Of a DNA stretch of 64,000 nucleotides, positions 33,941 through 42,645 are shown piece by piece (position 1 is the stretch's first letter; each line of letters opens with the position of its first letter). Source of the stretch: Rhodobacteraceae bacterium UBA6197 (GTDB lineage: Bacteria > Pseudomonadota > Alphaproteobacteria > Rhodobacterales > Rhodobacteraceae); NCBI GenBank assembly GCA_002422085.1, contig DISZ01000009.1, positions 1 through 64,000 on the forward strand, read 5' to 3'. The position numbers were made by a program, and so were the translations under genes. The notes beneath the pieces are model-generated. The model was not told where the DNA came from, searched no databases, and saw only the letters and a list, made by a program, of their open reading frames with translations.

Positions 33941-34390
33941 CTAACCGGTTTTCTTCGACTTGCGGTGCTCGACCTGACCCAGACGAATATGGCGCAGCGC
34001 CTCGACCAGAAGCGCGGTCAACAAGCCGATGTTCAACAGCCCGTTCGCCGCCGCCATCCCGCCCAGGATCCGCCACTGATGCGGCAGCAGAATGTCGCCG
34101 TAGCCCAGCGTCGTGAAGGACACGAGCGCGAAATAGACCGCCGCCTCCATCGTCACGAAAATCCCCAGCGCGTGAAACGCCAGCGCCCAGATCCAGACCC
34201 CGGCAGTGACCATGCCCAGCACCCAGACCGCCGCCACCAGCACCACCAGCATCAGTTTGGGGCGCTGCGGTTCATGGATCAGCCAGACATGAAACCGCGC
34301 GAACAGCGCCTCCATCGCCCAGGCCGACAGACCGGCAATCAGGATCGACAGGATCATCAGGCCAGAGCCAAGGACAATCTGAATGAACAT
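33941..34390 (-). CDS. Two-TM potassium channel-like protein
   Basis: A 149-aa membrane protein with an N-terminal TM segment, a second at about 46-70, a pore helix and the K+ selectivity filter TTLGYGD (93-99), then a final TM segment. This is the Ion_trans_2 pore layout with one additional N-terminal helix and no cytoplasmic RCK domain. It would form a simple tetrameric channel. It is divergent from smpB. Confidence 0.85.
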   Translation of the reverse strand: MFIQIVLGSGLMILSILIAGLSAWAMEALFARFHVWLIHEPQRPKLMLVVLVAAVWVLGMVTAGVWIWALAFHALGIFVTMEAAVYFALVSFTTLGYGDILLPHQWRILGGMAAANGLLNIGLLTALLVEALRHIRLGQVEHRKSKKTG

Positions 34391-34489
34391 GGAAACCTCT
34401 TTTATGCGCGGCTACCGCGTGGCAGGGCGCGCGGTCAAGCCCCGGCGCATCTGGACATGGGCGGGCAGGGGCACTATCTCGGGCAGGCC

Positions 34490-34963
34490 ATGGCCAAGAA
34501 ATCAGACCCCAATTCCAAAGTGATCGCCGAAAACCGCCGGGCGCGGTTCGACTACGCCATCGAGAGCGATCTCGAGGCCGGGATCATGCTGCTCGGCTCC
34601 GAGGTGAAATCGCTGCGGGTCGGGCAGTCGAATATCGCCGAAAGCTATGCCAATGTTGAAAACGGTGAACTGTGGCTGATCAACAGCTATATCGCCGCCT
34701 ATAAACAGGCGGGCGTTTTCGGGCATGACGAGCGCCGCCGCCGCAAGTTGTTGGTATCGCGCAAGGAATTGTCGCGACTGTGGAGTGCGATCGGGCGCGA
34801 CGGCATGACGATCGTGCCTTTGGTGATGTATTTCAACGACCGCGGCACGGTCAAGATCAAGCTTGGCATCGCCAAGGGCAAGAAGCTGGCCGACAAACGC
34901 GCGACCGAGGCCAAGCGTGATTGGGACCGGCAAAAATCCCGGCTGATGAAGCAGGGCTTCTAG
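34490..34963 (+). CDS. smpB: SsrA-binding protein SmpB
   Basis: A 157-aa RNA-binding protein that brings tmRNA to stalled ribosomes. It starts with VIAENRRARFDYAIESDLEAG (shown in part) and contains LLGSEVKSLRVG, IAAYKQAGVFGHDERR and KLGIAKGKKLADKRATEAKRD. The C-terminal tail is basic, as needed for mRNA-channel insertion. The ATG before AKKSDPNSK is used; a much longer upstream frame overlaps the channel gene on the other strand and is spurious. No ssrA gene is in the window. Confidence 0.96.
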   Translation: MAKKSDPNSKVIAENRRARFDYAIESDLEAGIMLLGSEVKSLRVGQSNIAESYANVENGELWLINSYIAAYKQAGVFGHDERRRRKLLVSRKELSRLWSAIGRDGMTIVPLVMYFNDRGTVKIKLGIAKGKKLADKRATEAKRDWDRQKSRLMKQGF

Positions 34964-35121
34964 GCCCGCCCAAGGCGGCTCCGCCCGCCCCGCACAAAGA
35001 ACAAAGCCCCCCGTTAACCTTTGCCAACAAGGCCGGATCATGCGACATTCTGTCCTGTCGGTGGTGTCCGGGGCCGCCCGCCTGACGTGTGCAAAAGGCC
35101 TTGGGGAAAAGGACGAGTATC

Positions 35122-35415
35122 ATGGAACAACTTATCATCGGGCTTTTGTCCGGCGCGGCGGGCGGCAATATCGCCGGTGCCGTGATGAAGAATCTCAGCC
35201 TCGGCACGCTTGGCAATTCGATCGTCGGGATCCTCGGCGGCGGGCTTGGGGCCAAGCTCTTGGGCATGCTGGGCGCGGGTGCGGTGGCCGGCGCGGGCGG
35301 CGCGGGCGGCGGGCTGGATATCGGCTCGATCCTCGGTTCGGTTGCCTCGGGTGGCGTCGGTGGCGGCGTGCTGCTGGCGATTGTCGGCGTGATCAAGGGT
35401 GCCATGGCCCGCTGA
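35122..35415 (+). CDS. Small glycine-rich membrane protein of unknown function
   Basis: A 97-aa protein with 31 Gly or so, two hydrophobic stretches and repeated GxxxG-type spacing (LLSGAAGGNIAGAVM, GILGGGLGAKLLGMLGAG, SVASGGVGGGVLLAIVG). This composition suits tightly packed membrane helices (glycine zippers). An AAAAGGA site lies 9 bases before the ATG. It stands alone between smpB and sseA. No family function is known to me. Confidence 0.65.
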   Translation: MEQLIIGLLSGAAGGNIAGAVMKNLSLGTLGNSIVGILGGGLGAKLLGMLGAGAVAGAGGAGGGLDIGSILGSVASGGVGGGVLLAIVGVIKGAMAR

Positions 35416-35539
35416 TCCGGGATTGACGTTTGCGGTGGGGCCGGGCGTATCGCGGCCGGCCTCTGCCCTTCGGGCCGATCCGGCCTTGCCCTTGCCCCCC
35501 GGTCCCGGCTAAGGAAACAGGGCAAACGGAGGGCGCGCA

Positions 35540-36397
35540 ATGGCCATGGACGACCCCAAAACTCTGGTTTCCACCGATTGGCTGGAGGCGCATCTGAAAG
35601 ATCCCGATCTGCGGGTTCTCGATGGCTCGTGGTTCCTGCCACAAATGGGGATCGACGCGCAGGCGGGCTATAGTGCCGCGCATATCCCCGGCGCGCGGTT
35701 TTTTGACATCGACGAGATCTCTGACAGCCGCTCGGCCTTGCCGCATATGGCCCCCCCGGTCGAAAAGTTCATCAGCCGGATGCGGGCGATGGGGGTGGGC
35801 GACGGGCATCAGGTCGTGGTCTACGATCAGGCCGGGATCTTTTCGGCGCCGCGGGTCTGGTGGACCTTTCGCCTGATGGGCAAGACCGACATTGCCGTGC
35901 TGGACGGCGGCTTGCCGAAATGGGTGGCCGAAGGCCGCCCGACCGAGGATATGCCGCCGCTGATGCGCGACCGCCACATCACCGTGCAGCGGCAGGCGCA
36001 TCTGGTCAAGGATGTCACCCAGGTGGCCCGTGCCGCAAAGCTGCGCGATCATGAAATCATCGACGCCCGCGCCCATGGCCGCTTTATCGGTCGCGACCCC
36101 GAACCGCGTCCCGGCCTGCGTCAGGGCCATATTCCCGGCTCGAAGAACGTGCCCTTTGGCGATCTCCTGGCCGCCAACGGCACGATGAAATCGCCCGATG
36201 ATCTGCGCGCAGTCTTTGCCGCGGCCGGGGTCGACCTCGACAAGCCGGCGATCACCAGCTGCGGCTCGGGCGTCAATGCCGCGATGCTGGCGCTGGCGCT
36301 GGAACGCACCGGCCACCGCCGCCATGCCGTTTATGACGGCGCCTGGGCCGAGTGGGGCATGTATAACGACCTGAAGATCGCAACCGGAGAAGCCTGA
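35540..36397 (+). CDS. sseA: 3-mercaptopyruvate sulfurtransferase
   Basis: A 285-aa tandem-rhodanese protein. The N-terminal non-catalytic domain has VLDGSWFLP and AAHIPGARFFDIDEISD. The C-terminal domain has IIDARAHGRFIG and the active-site loop SCGSGVNA (C241); CGSGVTA/CGSGVNA is the loop type of mercaptopyruvate sulfurtransferases, whereas thiosulfate enzymes read CRKGVTA. It transfers sulfur from 3-mercaptopyruvate to thiols or cyanide. It overlaps the aminotransferase start by one base; that enzyme family can make mercaptopyruvate from cysteine, which would make the pair a cysteine-catabolic unit (inference). Confidence 0.92.
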   Translation: MAMDDPKTLVSTDWLEAHLKDPDLRVLDGSWFLPQMGIDAQAGYSAAHIPGARFFDIDEISDSRSALPHMAPPVEKFISRMRAMGVGDGHQVVVYDQAGIFSAPRVWWTFRLMGKTDIAVLDGGLPKWVAEGRPTEDMPPLMRDRHITVQRQAHLVKDVTQVARAAKLRDHEIIDARAHGRFIGRDPEPRPGLRQGHIPGSKNVPFGDLLAANGTMKSPDDLRAVFAAAGVDLDKPAITSCGSGVNAAMLALALERTGHRRHAVYDGAWAEWGMYNDLKIATGEA

Positions 36398-37578
36398 TGC
36401 TCAGCAACCTCAAACCGCAATCCGTCGACAAGATCCTTGCCCTGATGGGCCAGTTCAAGGCCGATCCGCGTGCCGACAAGATCGACCTTGGTGTTGGGGT
36501 CTACAAAGACGCGACCGGCCTGACGCCGGTGATGCGCGCGGTCAAGGCCGCCGAAAAGCAGCTTTGGGAAACCGAAACTTCCAAGACCTATACCGCGCTG
36601 GCGGGTGAACCGGCCTATCACGCCGCGATGGCGGAATTGGTGCTGGGCGCCGGCTATCCGGCCGAACGACTTGCGGCGCTGGCCACGGTCGGTGGCACTG
36701 GCGCCTGCCGTCAGGGGTTCGAGCTGGCCCGTATGGCCAACCCCGGCTGCACGATCTGGGTGTCGGACCCGACCTGGCCGAACCACCTGTCGATCCTGTC
36801 GTTCATGAAACAGGACTACAAGCTTTACCGCTATTTCGACAGCGCCACGCGCGCGGTCGATTTTACCGCGATGATGGCCGATCTTGATGCAGTCAAGCCG
36901 GGCGATGTCGTGCTGCTGCATGGCTGCTGCCATAACCCGACCGGCGCCAATCTGACGCTGGCGCAATGGGGCGCGGTGGCGGACCTTCTGGCCGCCAAGG
37001 GCGCCGTGCCGATGATCGACCTTGCCTATCAGGGCTTTGGCGACGGGCTTGAGGAAGACGCCGCCGGCACCCGCCTGATCGCAAACCGCCTGCCCGAGGT
37101 GCTGATCGCGGCGTCGTGCTCAAAGAACTTCGGCATCTACCGCGAACGCACCGGCATCCTGATGGTGCTGGGCGATCCGGCGACGCGCGATCTGACGCAG
37201 GGTGCGCTGGCTTATCTCAACCGGCAGACCTATTCCTTTGCGCCCGACCATGGCGCGCGCCTTGTGACGATGATCCTGACCGATCCGGTGCTGCGTGCCG
37301 ATTGGCAGGCGGAACTGGAGGAGGTCCGGCTGGGCATGCTGAGCCTGCGCGAAAGCCTTGCCGCCGAGCTGAAGCGCCTGTCGAACTCTGATCGTTTCGG
37401 CTTTATCGCGGCGCATCGCGGCATGTTCTCGCGGCTTGGCGCAAGCCCCGAACAGGTTGAACAGATGCGGGTGAAAAACGGCATCTACATGGTCGGCGAC
37501 AGTCGCCTGAACATCGCCGGGTTGAACGCGCAAAGCGTGCCGATTCTGGCGCAGGCGATCATCGACGCGGGAATTTGA
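36397..37578 (+). CDS. Aromatic/aspartate aminotransferase (class I, subgroup Ia)
   Basis: A 393-aa PLP-dependent aminotransferase of the AspC/TyrB type. The PLP lysine is in AASCSKNFGIYRERTG (K243). HGCCHNPTGANLT holds the conserved Asn-Pro, and the C-terminal RLNIAGLN contains the substrate-carboxylate Arg. The N-terminus KIDLGVGVYKDATG is typical of subgroup Ia. It converts aromatic amino acids or aspartate to oxo acids. The start shares one base with the sseA stop, so the two are translated as a unit. Confidence 0.92.
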   Translation: MLSNLKPQSVDKILALMGQFKADPRADKIDLGVGVYKDATGLTPVMRAVKAAEKQLWETETSKTYTALAGEPAYHAAMAELVLGAGYPAERLAALATVGGTGACRQGFELARMANPGCTIWVSDPTWPNHLSILSFMKQDYKLYRYFDSATRAVDFTAMMADLDAVKPGDVVLLHGCCHNPTGANLTLAQWGAVADLLAAKGAVPMIDLAYQGFGDGLEEDAAGTRLIANRLPEVLIAASCSKNFGIYRERTGILMVLGDPATRDLTQGALAYLNRQTYSFAPDHGARLVTMILTDPVLRADWQAELEEVRLGMLSLRESLAAELKRLSNSDRFGFIAAHRGMFSRLGASPEQVEQMRVKNGIYMVGDSRLNIAGLNAQSVPILAQAIIDAGI

Positions 37579-37599
37579 ACGGATAGGTTCAGATTTCTC

Positions 37600-37627
37600 T
37601 TGAAAAGATAAGCATGCTTATCATATT
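37600..37627 (+). promoter_or_regulatory. marR promoter with 16-bp palindromic operator
   Basis: TTGAAA (-35) and CATATT (-10) lie 16 bases apart, and the perfect palindrome GATAAGCATGCTTATC (37607-37622) fills the spacer. A dimeric repressor bound there would exclude RNA polymerase, so autoregulation by the adjacent MarR protein is likely. The predicted transcript would begin almost at the marR ATG (37636). Confidence 0.7.
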
Positions 37628-37635
37628 TCGGTCCG

Positions 37636-38112
37636 ATGAAACACGGAACCGATTCCTTGGGCTTTTTACTGCATGATGCGACCCGTCTGGTGCGGCGTCG
37701 ATTCGAGGCGCGCGCCGCTGATCTGGGGCTGACCTCCGCCCAGTGGCGGGCGTTGGTGCATGTGCTGCGCGCGGGTCGCGCCAGTCAGGCGCGGCTGGCC
37801 GAACGGCTTGAAATCGAGCCGATCTCGGTGTCGCGGCTGATCGACCGGATGGTCGAAGGCGGCTGGGTCACGCGTGACGCCGACCCCACGGATCGCCGGG
37901 CCCGGATCGTGGTTCCAACTGACAAGTCATTGAAAACCTTTGAAGAAGCGCGTGACTTGGCCGAGGTGGTCTATGCGCAGGCGCTGGCCGGGCTGTCGCC
38001 CGAGACCCGCCAAACCCTGATGGGCGCGCTGCGCACCATCGTGTCCAATCTTTCTGAACCGGGCGAGACGCCCTGTTCTCTTGCCCATGACGAGGCCGCA
38101 AATGTCCGCTGA
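37636..38112 (+). CDS. MarR-family transcriptional regulator
   Basis: A 158-aa winged-helix repressor. The recognition region ASQARLAERLEIEPISVSRLIDRM is around residues 52-75 and the wing is RDADPTDRRARIVV. It precedes emrA-emrB and overlaps emrA by 11 bases, so it is the local regulator of the efflux pump, probably released by the pump's substrates. No Shine-Dalgarno sequence precedes the ATG, and the predicted transcription start is within a few bases of it, so the mRNA may be leaderless. Confidence 0.92.
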   Translation: MKHGTDSLGFLLHDATRLVRRRFEARAADLGLTSAQWRALVHVLRAGRASQARLAERLEIEPISVSRLIDRMVEGGWVTRDADPTDRRARIVVPTDKSLKTFEEARDLAEVVYAQALAGLSPETRQTLMGALRTIVSNLSEPGETPCSLAHDEAANVR

Positions 38113-39256
38113 ACCGAAAACCCAGATCCAAACCGCGATCCCGGCCGCTACCCCGGTCCCTTCCCCGGCGCTGACCTCGGCCCCGTCCGCGCCCCCCGCC
38201 GCCGCGCCGAAGCGCCCGCGCCGCCTGCTGATGGCGTCGCTGCCATTGCTGCTGGTCGCCGGTGGGTTGGCCTTCTGGCTGTCGGGCGGGCGCTATGAGA
38301 GCACCGAAAACGCCGCGCTGCATCAGGCGCGGATCTCGGTCGCTTCGGATATTTCGGGGCGCGTGGTCAGTGTCTCGATCGCGGACTCGCAGACCGTGGC
38401 GGCGGGCGATGTGCTGTTTCAGGTCGACCCCGAGCCCTACAATCTGGCGCTGTCGCAGGCCGAGGCCGCGCTGGCGCAGGCGCGGATGGGGGTGGACCAG
38501 CTTCGCGCGGCCTATGAGGTGACGCTGGCGCAAGAAAAGATCGCCGCCAACGAGGCCAGCTATCAGGCGTCCGAACTGACCCGGCAGATTTCGCTGACCG
38601 GGCGCGGTGCGGCAACCTCGGCGGCGCTTGACAAGGCCCGTCACGACTCGGCCAAGGCCGATGAGGCGCTGGCCACGGCGCGGCTTTCGGTGGCGGCGGC
38701 GCTTTCCGCGCTGGGCGGCGAGCCGGACATCGAAACCGACAGCCACCCCACGGTGCAGGCCGCGCTGGTGTCGCGCGACACGGCGCTTTACAGCCTGACG
38801 CTGACCACCGTTCACGCGCCCGCCGATGGGGTGATCTATCAGGCCGCCTCGTTCAAGCCGGGGCAGTTCGTCGCCGCCGGTTCGGCGCTGTTTTCGCTGG
38901 TGGAGACCGGCGATTCGTGGGTCGATGCGAATTTCAAGGAAACCCAGATCACCGCGATGACCCCGGGTCAGCACGCCGAGATCGAGTTCGACCTGATGCC
39001 GGGCCGCACTTTTGGCGCCACCGTCGAGGCGATCGGCGCCGGGACGGGGGCCGAGTTCTCGCTGCTGCCCGCGCAGAACGCGACCGGCAACTGGGTCAAG
39101 GTCACGCAACGCGTGCCGGTGCGGCTGCGGCTTGATGGGGTTGGCGACGCCGAGGGGCTGCGTTCAGGTCTGTCGGCCTCGGTCAAGGTTGATACCGGGC
39201 AGGCCAGCCATCTGGACGGGCTGTTGGCCCATGCCGGGACGGGCACCAGCAAATGA
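38102..39256 (+). CDS. emrA: HlyD/EmrA-family membrane fusion protein
   Basis: A 384-aa periplasmic adaptor. A Pro/Ala-rich cytoplasmic N-terminus leads to one TM segment (LLMASLPLLLVAGGLAFWL, about 41-59). It is followed by a biotinyl-lipoyl-like domain (SDISGRVVSVSIADSQTV), an alpha-helical hairpin (QAEAALAQARMGVDQLRAAY) and a beta-barrel (FKPGQFVAAGSALFSLVE). It links the EmrB transporter to an outer-membrane channel. It overlaps marR by 11 bases and emrB by 4. No TolC gene follows. Confidence 0.92.
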   Translation: MSAEPKTQIQTAIPAATPVPSPALTSAPSAPPAAAPKRPRRLLMASLPLLLVAGGLAFWLSGGRYESTENAALHQARISVASDISGRVVSVSIADSQTVAAGDVLFQVDPEPYNLALSQAEAALAQARMGVDQLRAAYEVTLAQEKIAANEASYQASELTRQISLTGRGAATSAALDKARHDSAKADEALATARLSVAAALSALGGEPDIETDSHPTVQAALVSRDTALYSLTLTTVHAPADGVIYQAASFKPGQFVAAGSALFSLVETGDSWVDANFKETQITAMTPGQHAEIEFDLMPGRTFGATVEAIGAGTGAEFSLLPAQNATGNWVKVTQRVPVRLRLDGVGDAEGLRSGLSASVKVDTGQASHLDGLLAHAGTGTSK

Positions 39257-40782
39257 CTGCCGCCGCATCCGATCACATGGAGGTTCCGCACCGGGGCCTG
39301 ATTACGCTTGCGGTGATGCTGGCGACGATCATGCAGGTGCTCGATACCACCATCGCCAACGTCGCCCTGCCCTCGATGCGCGCCGACCTTGGCGCCTCGC
39401 AGGACACGATCAACTGGGTGCTGACCTCGTATATCGTGGCCGCCGCCATCGTCACGCCGCTGTCGGGCTGGCTGTCGGAACGGTTTGGCCGCAAAGAGGT
39501 GTTTCTGGTGTCGGTGGCGGGGTTCGTGCTGACCTCGATGCTGTGCGGCGTCGCCTGGAGCCTTGAGACGATGGTGCTGTTTCGCATGGCGCAGGGCGTG
39601 TTTGGCGCCGCCATCGTGCCGCTGTCGCAGACGTTCCTGCTGGATATCAACCCGCGCGAACGCCACGGCTCGGCGATGGCGATGTGGGGCGCGGGGATCA
39701 TGGTGGGGCCGATCATCGGCCCGACACTGGGCGGCTGGCTGACCGAAAGCTTCAACTGGCGCTGGGTGTTCTTCATCAACCTGCCGGTCGGGATCATCGC
39801 CTTTCTGGGCTGCTCGGCCTACCTGCCGCATATGGCCCGGCGGATCCGCAAGTTCGACTTTTTCGGCTTCGGGATGCTGGCTCTGGGGGTCGGCGCGTTG
39901 CAGCTGATGCTGGATCGCGGCGCCGAGGTGGACTGGTTCTCGAGCGCCGAAATCTGGACCGAGCTGGTGCTGTCGATCACCGGGTTCTGGGTCTTCGTGA
40001 TCCATATCGGCCAAAGTCCAAAGCCGTTTCTGGACCCGCAGATGTTTGCCGACCGCAACTTTCTGACCGGGCTGGTGTTCATCTTTGTGGTTGGGATCAT
40101 TCTTCTGGCCAGCCTTGCCTTGCTGCCGCCGATGCTGTCGGTGATCTTCAACTACCCGGTGATGACCACCGGCATGGTCATGGCACCGCGCGGCGTCGGC
40201 ACGATGGTGACGATGATCGCGGCGGGCAAACTGATGCGGGTGGTCGACCCGCGCAAGCTGGTGGTGCTGGGCCTGCTGTTGACCGCGCTGAGCCTGTGGA
40301 TGATGACCAGCTTCACGCCGCAGATGGATGCGACGATCATCATCACTTCGGGGCTGGTGCAGGGCTTTGGGCTGGGCTTCGTGTTCGTGCCGCTGACGGC
40401 GGTGGCCTTTGCCACGCTGGACCCGCGCTATCGCGGCGATGCGACCAGCCTGTTCAGCCTCGTGCGCAATATCGGCTCGTCGATCGGCATTTCCATCGTC
40501 ACGCTGTTGCTGACGCGCAATGTGCAGATCAACCATGCCGAGCTGTCGACCGCCATCAGCCCGTTCAACCCCAATCTGACGGCCCTGTTGCCGCCCGGTA
40601 GCCTCGGGTCCACCGGGTTGTTGATGCAGCTTGACGGGATGGTGAACATTCAGGCGTTGATGATTTCCTATGTCAACGATTTCAAGGCGATGATGCTGGT
40701 GACACTGGCGGCGATTCCGCTGGCGTTGCTGCTGCGCAAGCCGGGCATCGCCACCGCGCCGGCCCCGGCGCACCCGGACTGA
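39253..40782 (+). CDS. emrB: EmrB/QacA (DHA2) family drug efflux transporter
   Basis: A 509-aa 14-TM major facilitator. Motif D1 LDTTIANVALPSM appears near residue 30, motif A is GWLSERFGRKEVFLV, and motif C is GPTLGGWLTESFNWRW. A late loop ends at HAELSTAISPFN. It exports hydrophobic toxic compounds by proton antiport together with EmrA. The gene ends just before a strong terminator shared with the convergent amt gene. Confidence 0.94.
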   Translation: MTAAASDHMEVPHRGLITLAVMLATIMQVLDTTIANVALPSMRADLGASQDTINWVLTSYIVAAAIVTPLSGWLSERFGRKEVFLVSVAGFVLTSMLCGVAWSLETMVLFRMAQGVFGAAIVPLSQTFLLDINPRERHGSAMAMWGAGIMVGPIIGPTLGGWLTESFNWRWVFFINLPVGIIAFLGCSAYLPHMARRIRKFDFFGFGMLALGVGALQLMLDRGAEVDWFSSAEIWTELVLSITGFWVFVIHIGQSPKPFLDPQMFADRNFLTGLVFIFVVGIILLASLALLPPMLSVIFNYPVMTTGMVMAPRGVGTMVTMIAAGKLMRVVDPRKLVVLGLLLTALSLWMMTSFTPQMDATIIITSGLVQGFGLGFVFVPLTAVAFATLDPRYRGDATSLFSLVRNIGSSIGISIVTLLLTRNVQINHAELSTAISPFNPNLTALLPPGSLGSTGLLMQLDGMVNIQALMISYVNDFKAMMLVTLAAIPLALLLRKPGIATAPAPAHPD

Positions 40783-40787
40783 TGCAA

Positions 40788-40813
40788 AAGGCCCGAGGGT
40801 TTCCTCGGGCCTT
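40788..40813. terminator. Bidirectional intrinsic terminator between emrB and amt
   Basis: AAGGCCCGAGG pairs perfectly with CCTCGGGCCTT around a GTTT loop. It lies 6 bases after the emrB stop and 25 bases past the amt end on the other strand. The flanking AAAA gives U-rich ends only in the amt direction. Confidence 0.8.
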
Positions 40814-40837
40814 CGCCGTGTTCCGGTCTTGCGCCGG

Positions 40838-42196
40838 TTACATGTGGTAGGCGCTTTCGCCGTGCGAGGTCAGATCCAGACCCTGACGCTCGTCGTCGGA
40901 CGAGACCCGCAGCCCGACCACCGCCTTGGTGATGTAAAGCAGGATCAACGACCCGATACCGCTCCACAGCAGGGTGATGGCGACCGCCTTGATCTGGGCT
41001 GCGACCTGCGCCGCCATGGTGCCGGCCTCGACCACAAAGCCGGTGCCACCCAGCGCCGGGGCGCACAGGATGCCGGTGCCGATCGCGCCGATGATGCCGC
41101 CGACGCCGTGCACGCCAAACACATCCAGACTGTCGTCATAGCCGAACTTCGACTTGATCGTGGTGACAAAGAAGAAGCACACCGGCGAAACGGCAAGCCC
41201 CAGCACGATCGCGCCCACCGGGCCGGTGGTGCCACAGGCCGGGGTGATCGCCACCAGACCGGCCACCAGCCCCGAGGCCGCCCCCAGACCCGAGGCCTTG
41301 CCGCGGGTCAACGCTTCGACGGCGGTCCAGCTCAGGATCGCGGCGGCGGTCGCCACGAAGGTGTTGATCATCGCCAGCGTCGCATTGGCCGTCGCCTCGA
41401 GATTGGACCCGGCGTTGAAGCCGAACCAGCCGACCCACAGCATCGCCGCGCCCACCATGGTCAGCGTCATCGAGTGCGGCGCCATCATGTCCTTGCCCAG
41501 CCCGATGCGCGGCCCGATCACGATCGAGGCCATCAGCGCCGCGACACCGGCGTTGATATGCACCACGGTGCCGCCGGCAAAGTCGATTGCGCCCATGTTG
41601 AAGATCAGCCCCGCGCCATCCCACACCATATGGGCGATCGGGAAGTAGATCACCGAAACCCACATGATGGTGAACACGATCACCGCCGAGAACTTGATCC
41701 GTTCGGCAAAGGCGCCGATGAACAGCGCCGGGGTGATCGCCGCAAAGGTCATCTGGAAGGCGATGAACACATATTCCGGCAGCACCACCCCGTCGGTAAA
41801 GGTCGCCGCGGTCGAGTCCATCGTCACGCCCGACAGGAACAGCTTGCCCAGACCGCCCCAGAACGGCGATGTGCCGCCCCCGAAGGCAAAGGAATAGCCG
41901 TAAAGCACCCAGATCACCATCACCACGGCGGCAATCATCGTGCACTGCATCAGCACCGACAGCATGTTCTTGGTGCGCACAAGGCCGCCGTAAAACAGCG
42001 ACAGCCCCGGAATGATCATGAACAGCACCAGTAGCGACGAGGTCATCATCCACGCCACATCGCCCTTGTCGATTACCGCCGCGGCGGTTTCGGCCACCGC
42101 TTCGGCGGCGACGGGGGCGGCTTCTTGCGCCATCGCAGGCAGGGCAGAGGCGGCCAACAGCGCCGCCAGCCCGGTCAATTTGCTAAGGTTCTTCAT
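40838..42196 (-). CDS. amtB: Ammonium transporter Amt
   Basis: A 452-aa channel-type ammonium transporter. It starts with a signal-peptide-like segment (LAALLAASALPAMAQEA), then eleven TM helices. Conserved features include GLSLFYGGLVRTKNML, the first pore His in AGGTVVHINAGVAALMA, and the second in DVFGVHGVGGIIGAIGTG. Its activity is normally gated by the PII protein encoded 28 bases upstream. It is downstream of glnK in one operon, the reverse of nothing unusual: glnK-amtB order is standard. Confidence 0.96.
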   Translation of the reverse strand: MKNLSKLTGLAALLAASALPAMAQEAAPVAAEAVAETAAAVIDKGDVAWMMTSSLLVLFMIIPGLSLFYGGLVRTKNMLSVLMQCTMIAAVVMVIWVLYGYSFAFGGGTSPFWGGLGKLFLSGVTMDSTAATFTDGVVLPEYVFIAFQMTFAAITPALFIGAFAERIKFSAVIVFTIMWVSVIYFPIAHMVWDGAGLIFNMGAIDFAGGTVVHINAGVAALMASIVIGPRIGLGKDMMAPHSMTLTMVGAAMLWVGWFGFNAGSNLEATANATLAMINTFVATAAAILSWTAVEALTRGKASGLGAASGLVAGLVAITPACGTTGPVGAIVLGLAVSPVCFFFVTTIKSKFGYDDSLDVFGVHGVGGIIGAIGTGILCAPALGGTGFVVEAGTMAAQVAAQIKAVAITLLWSGIGSLILLYITKAVVGLRVSSDDERQGLDLTSHGESAYHM

Positions 42197-42224
42197 CTGT
42201 TTCTGGTCCCCTGATGCCACCGCG

Positions 42225-42563
42225 TCACAGCGCGTCGTCGTTGGTTTCGCCCGTCCGCACGCGCACTGCCTGCGCCACGTCGAGCACGAAAATCTTGCCA
42301 TCGCCGATCTTGTCGGTCTTCGCGGCCTTCAGGATCGTGTCCACGACCTCGTCGGCCAGCGTATCCGCCACCACGATCTCCAGCTTCACCTTGGGCACGA
42401 AATTCACCGCGTATTCTGCGCCGCGGTAGATCTCGGTGTGGCCCGACTGCGCGCCAAAGCCCTTGATCTCGGTCACCATCATGCCGCGCACGCCGATGCC
42501 GGTCAGCGCCTCGCGGACCTCCTCAAGCTTGAACGGTTTGATTGCTGCAATGATGAGTTTCAC
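42225..42563 (-). CDS. glnK: Nitrogen regulatory protein PII (GlnK)
   Basis: A 112-aa trimeric signal protein that senses 2-oxoglutarate, ATP and ADP and docks on Amt. The T-loop reads GHTEIYRGAEYAVNF and contains the uridylylated Tyr of the YRGAEY motif. The C-terminal signature is KIGDGKIFVLDV...RVRTGETNDDAL. The start is GTG (MKLIIAAIKPFKLEEV) with GGAAGG about 9 bases upstream. The leader contains a strong hairpin and a TGCA dyad. Confidence 0.95.
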   Translation of the reverse strand: MKLIIAAIKPFKLEEVREALTGIGVRGMMVTEIKGFGAQSGHTEIYRGAEYAVNFVPKVKLEIVVADTLADEVVDTILKAAKTDKIGDGKIFVLDVAQAVRVRTGETNDDAL

Positions 42564-42613
42564 GTCGTCGTCCCTTCCTCTGTCAGCATCCCCTGACGCC
42601 GATCTCTGGCGCC

Positions 42614-42645
42614 GCACCTGCACAGAAGGCCCCCTTCGCAGGTGC
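42614..42645 (-). promoter_or_regulatory. Hairpin in the glnK leader
   Basis: GCACCTGC and GCAGGTGC form an outer stem, with an inner GAAGG-CCC-CCTTC hairpin, separated by a 3-base bulge. It lies 51 bases upstream of the GTG. It could be a protein-binding dyad or an RNA structure; nothing in the sequence decides. Confidence 0.45.

Noticed and set aside
34391..35121. tmRNA (ssrA) next to smpB
   Set aside because: Neither the conserved tRNA-like ends nor the ANDN-type tag region is seen around smpB.
38968..40773. A 601-codon minus-strand frame across emrA and emrB, very rich in His, Gln and Arg
   Set aside because: Composition is typical of a shadow frame, and the plus-strand transporter motifs are unambiguous.
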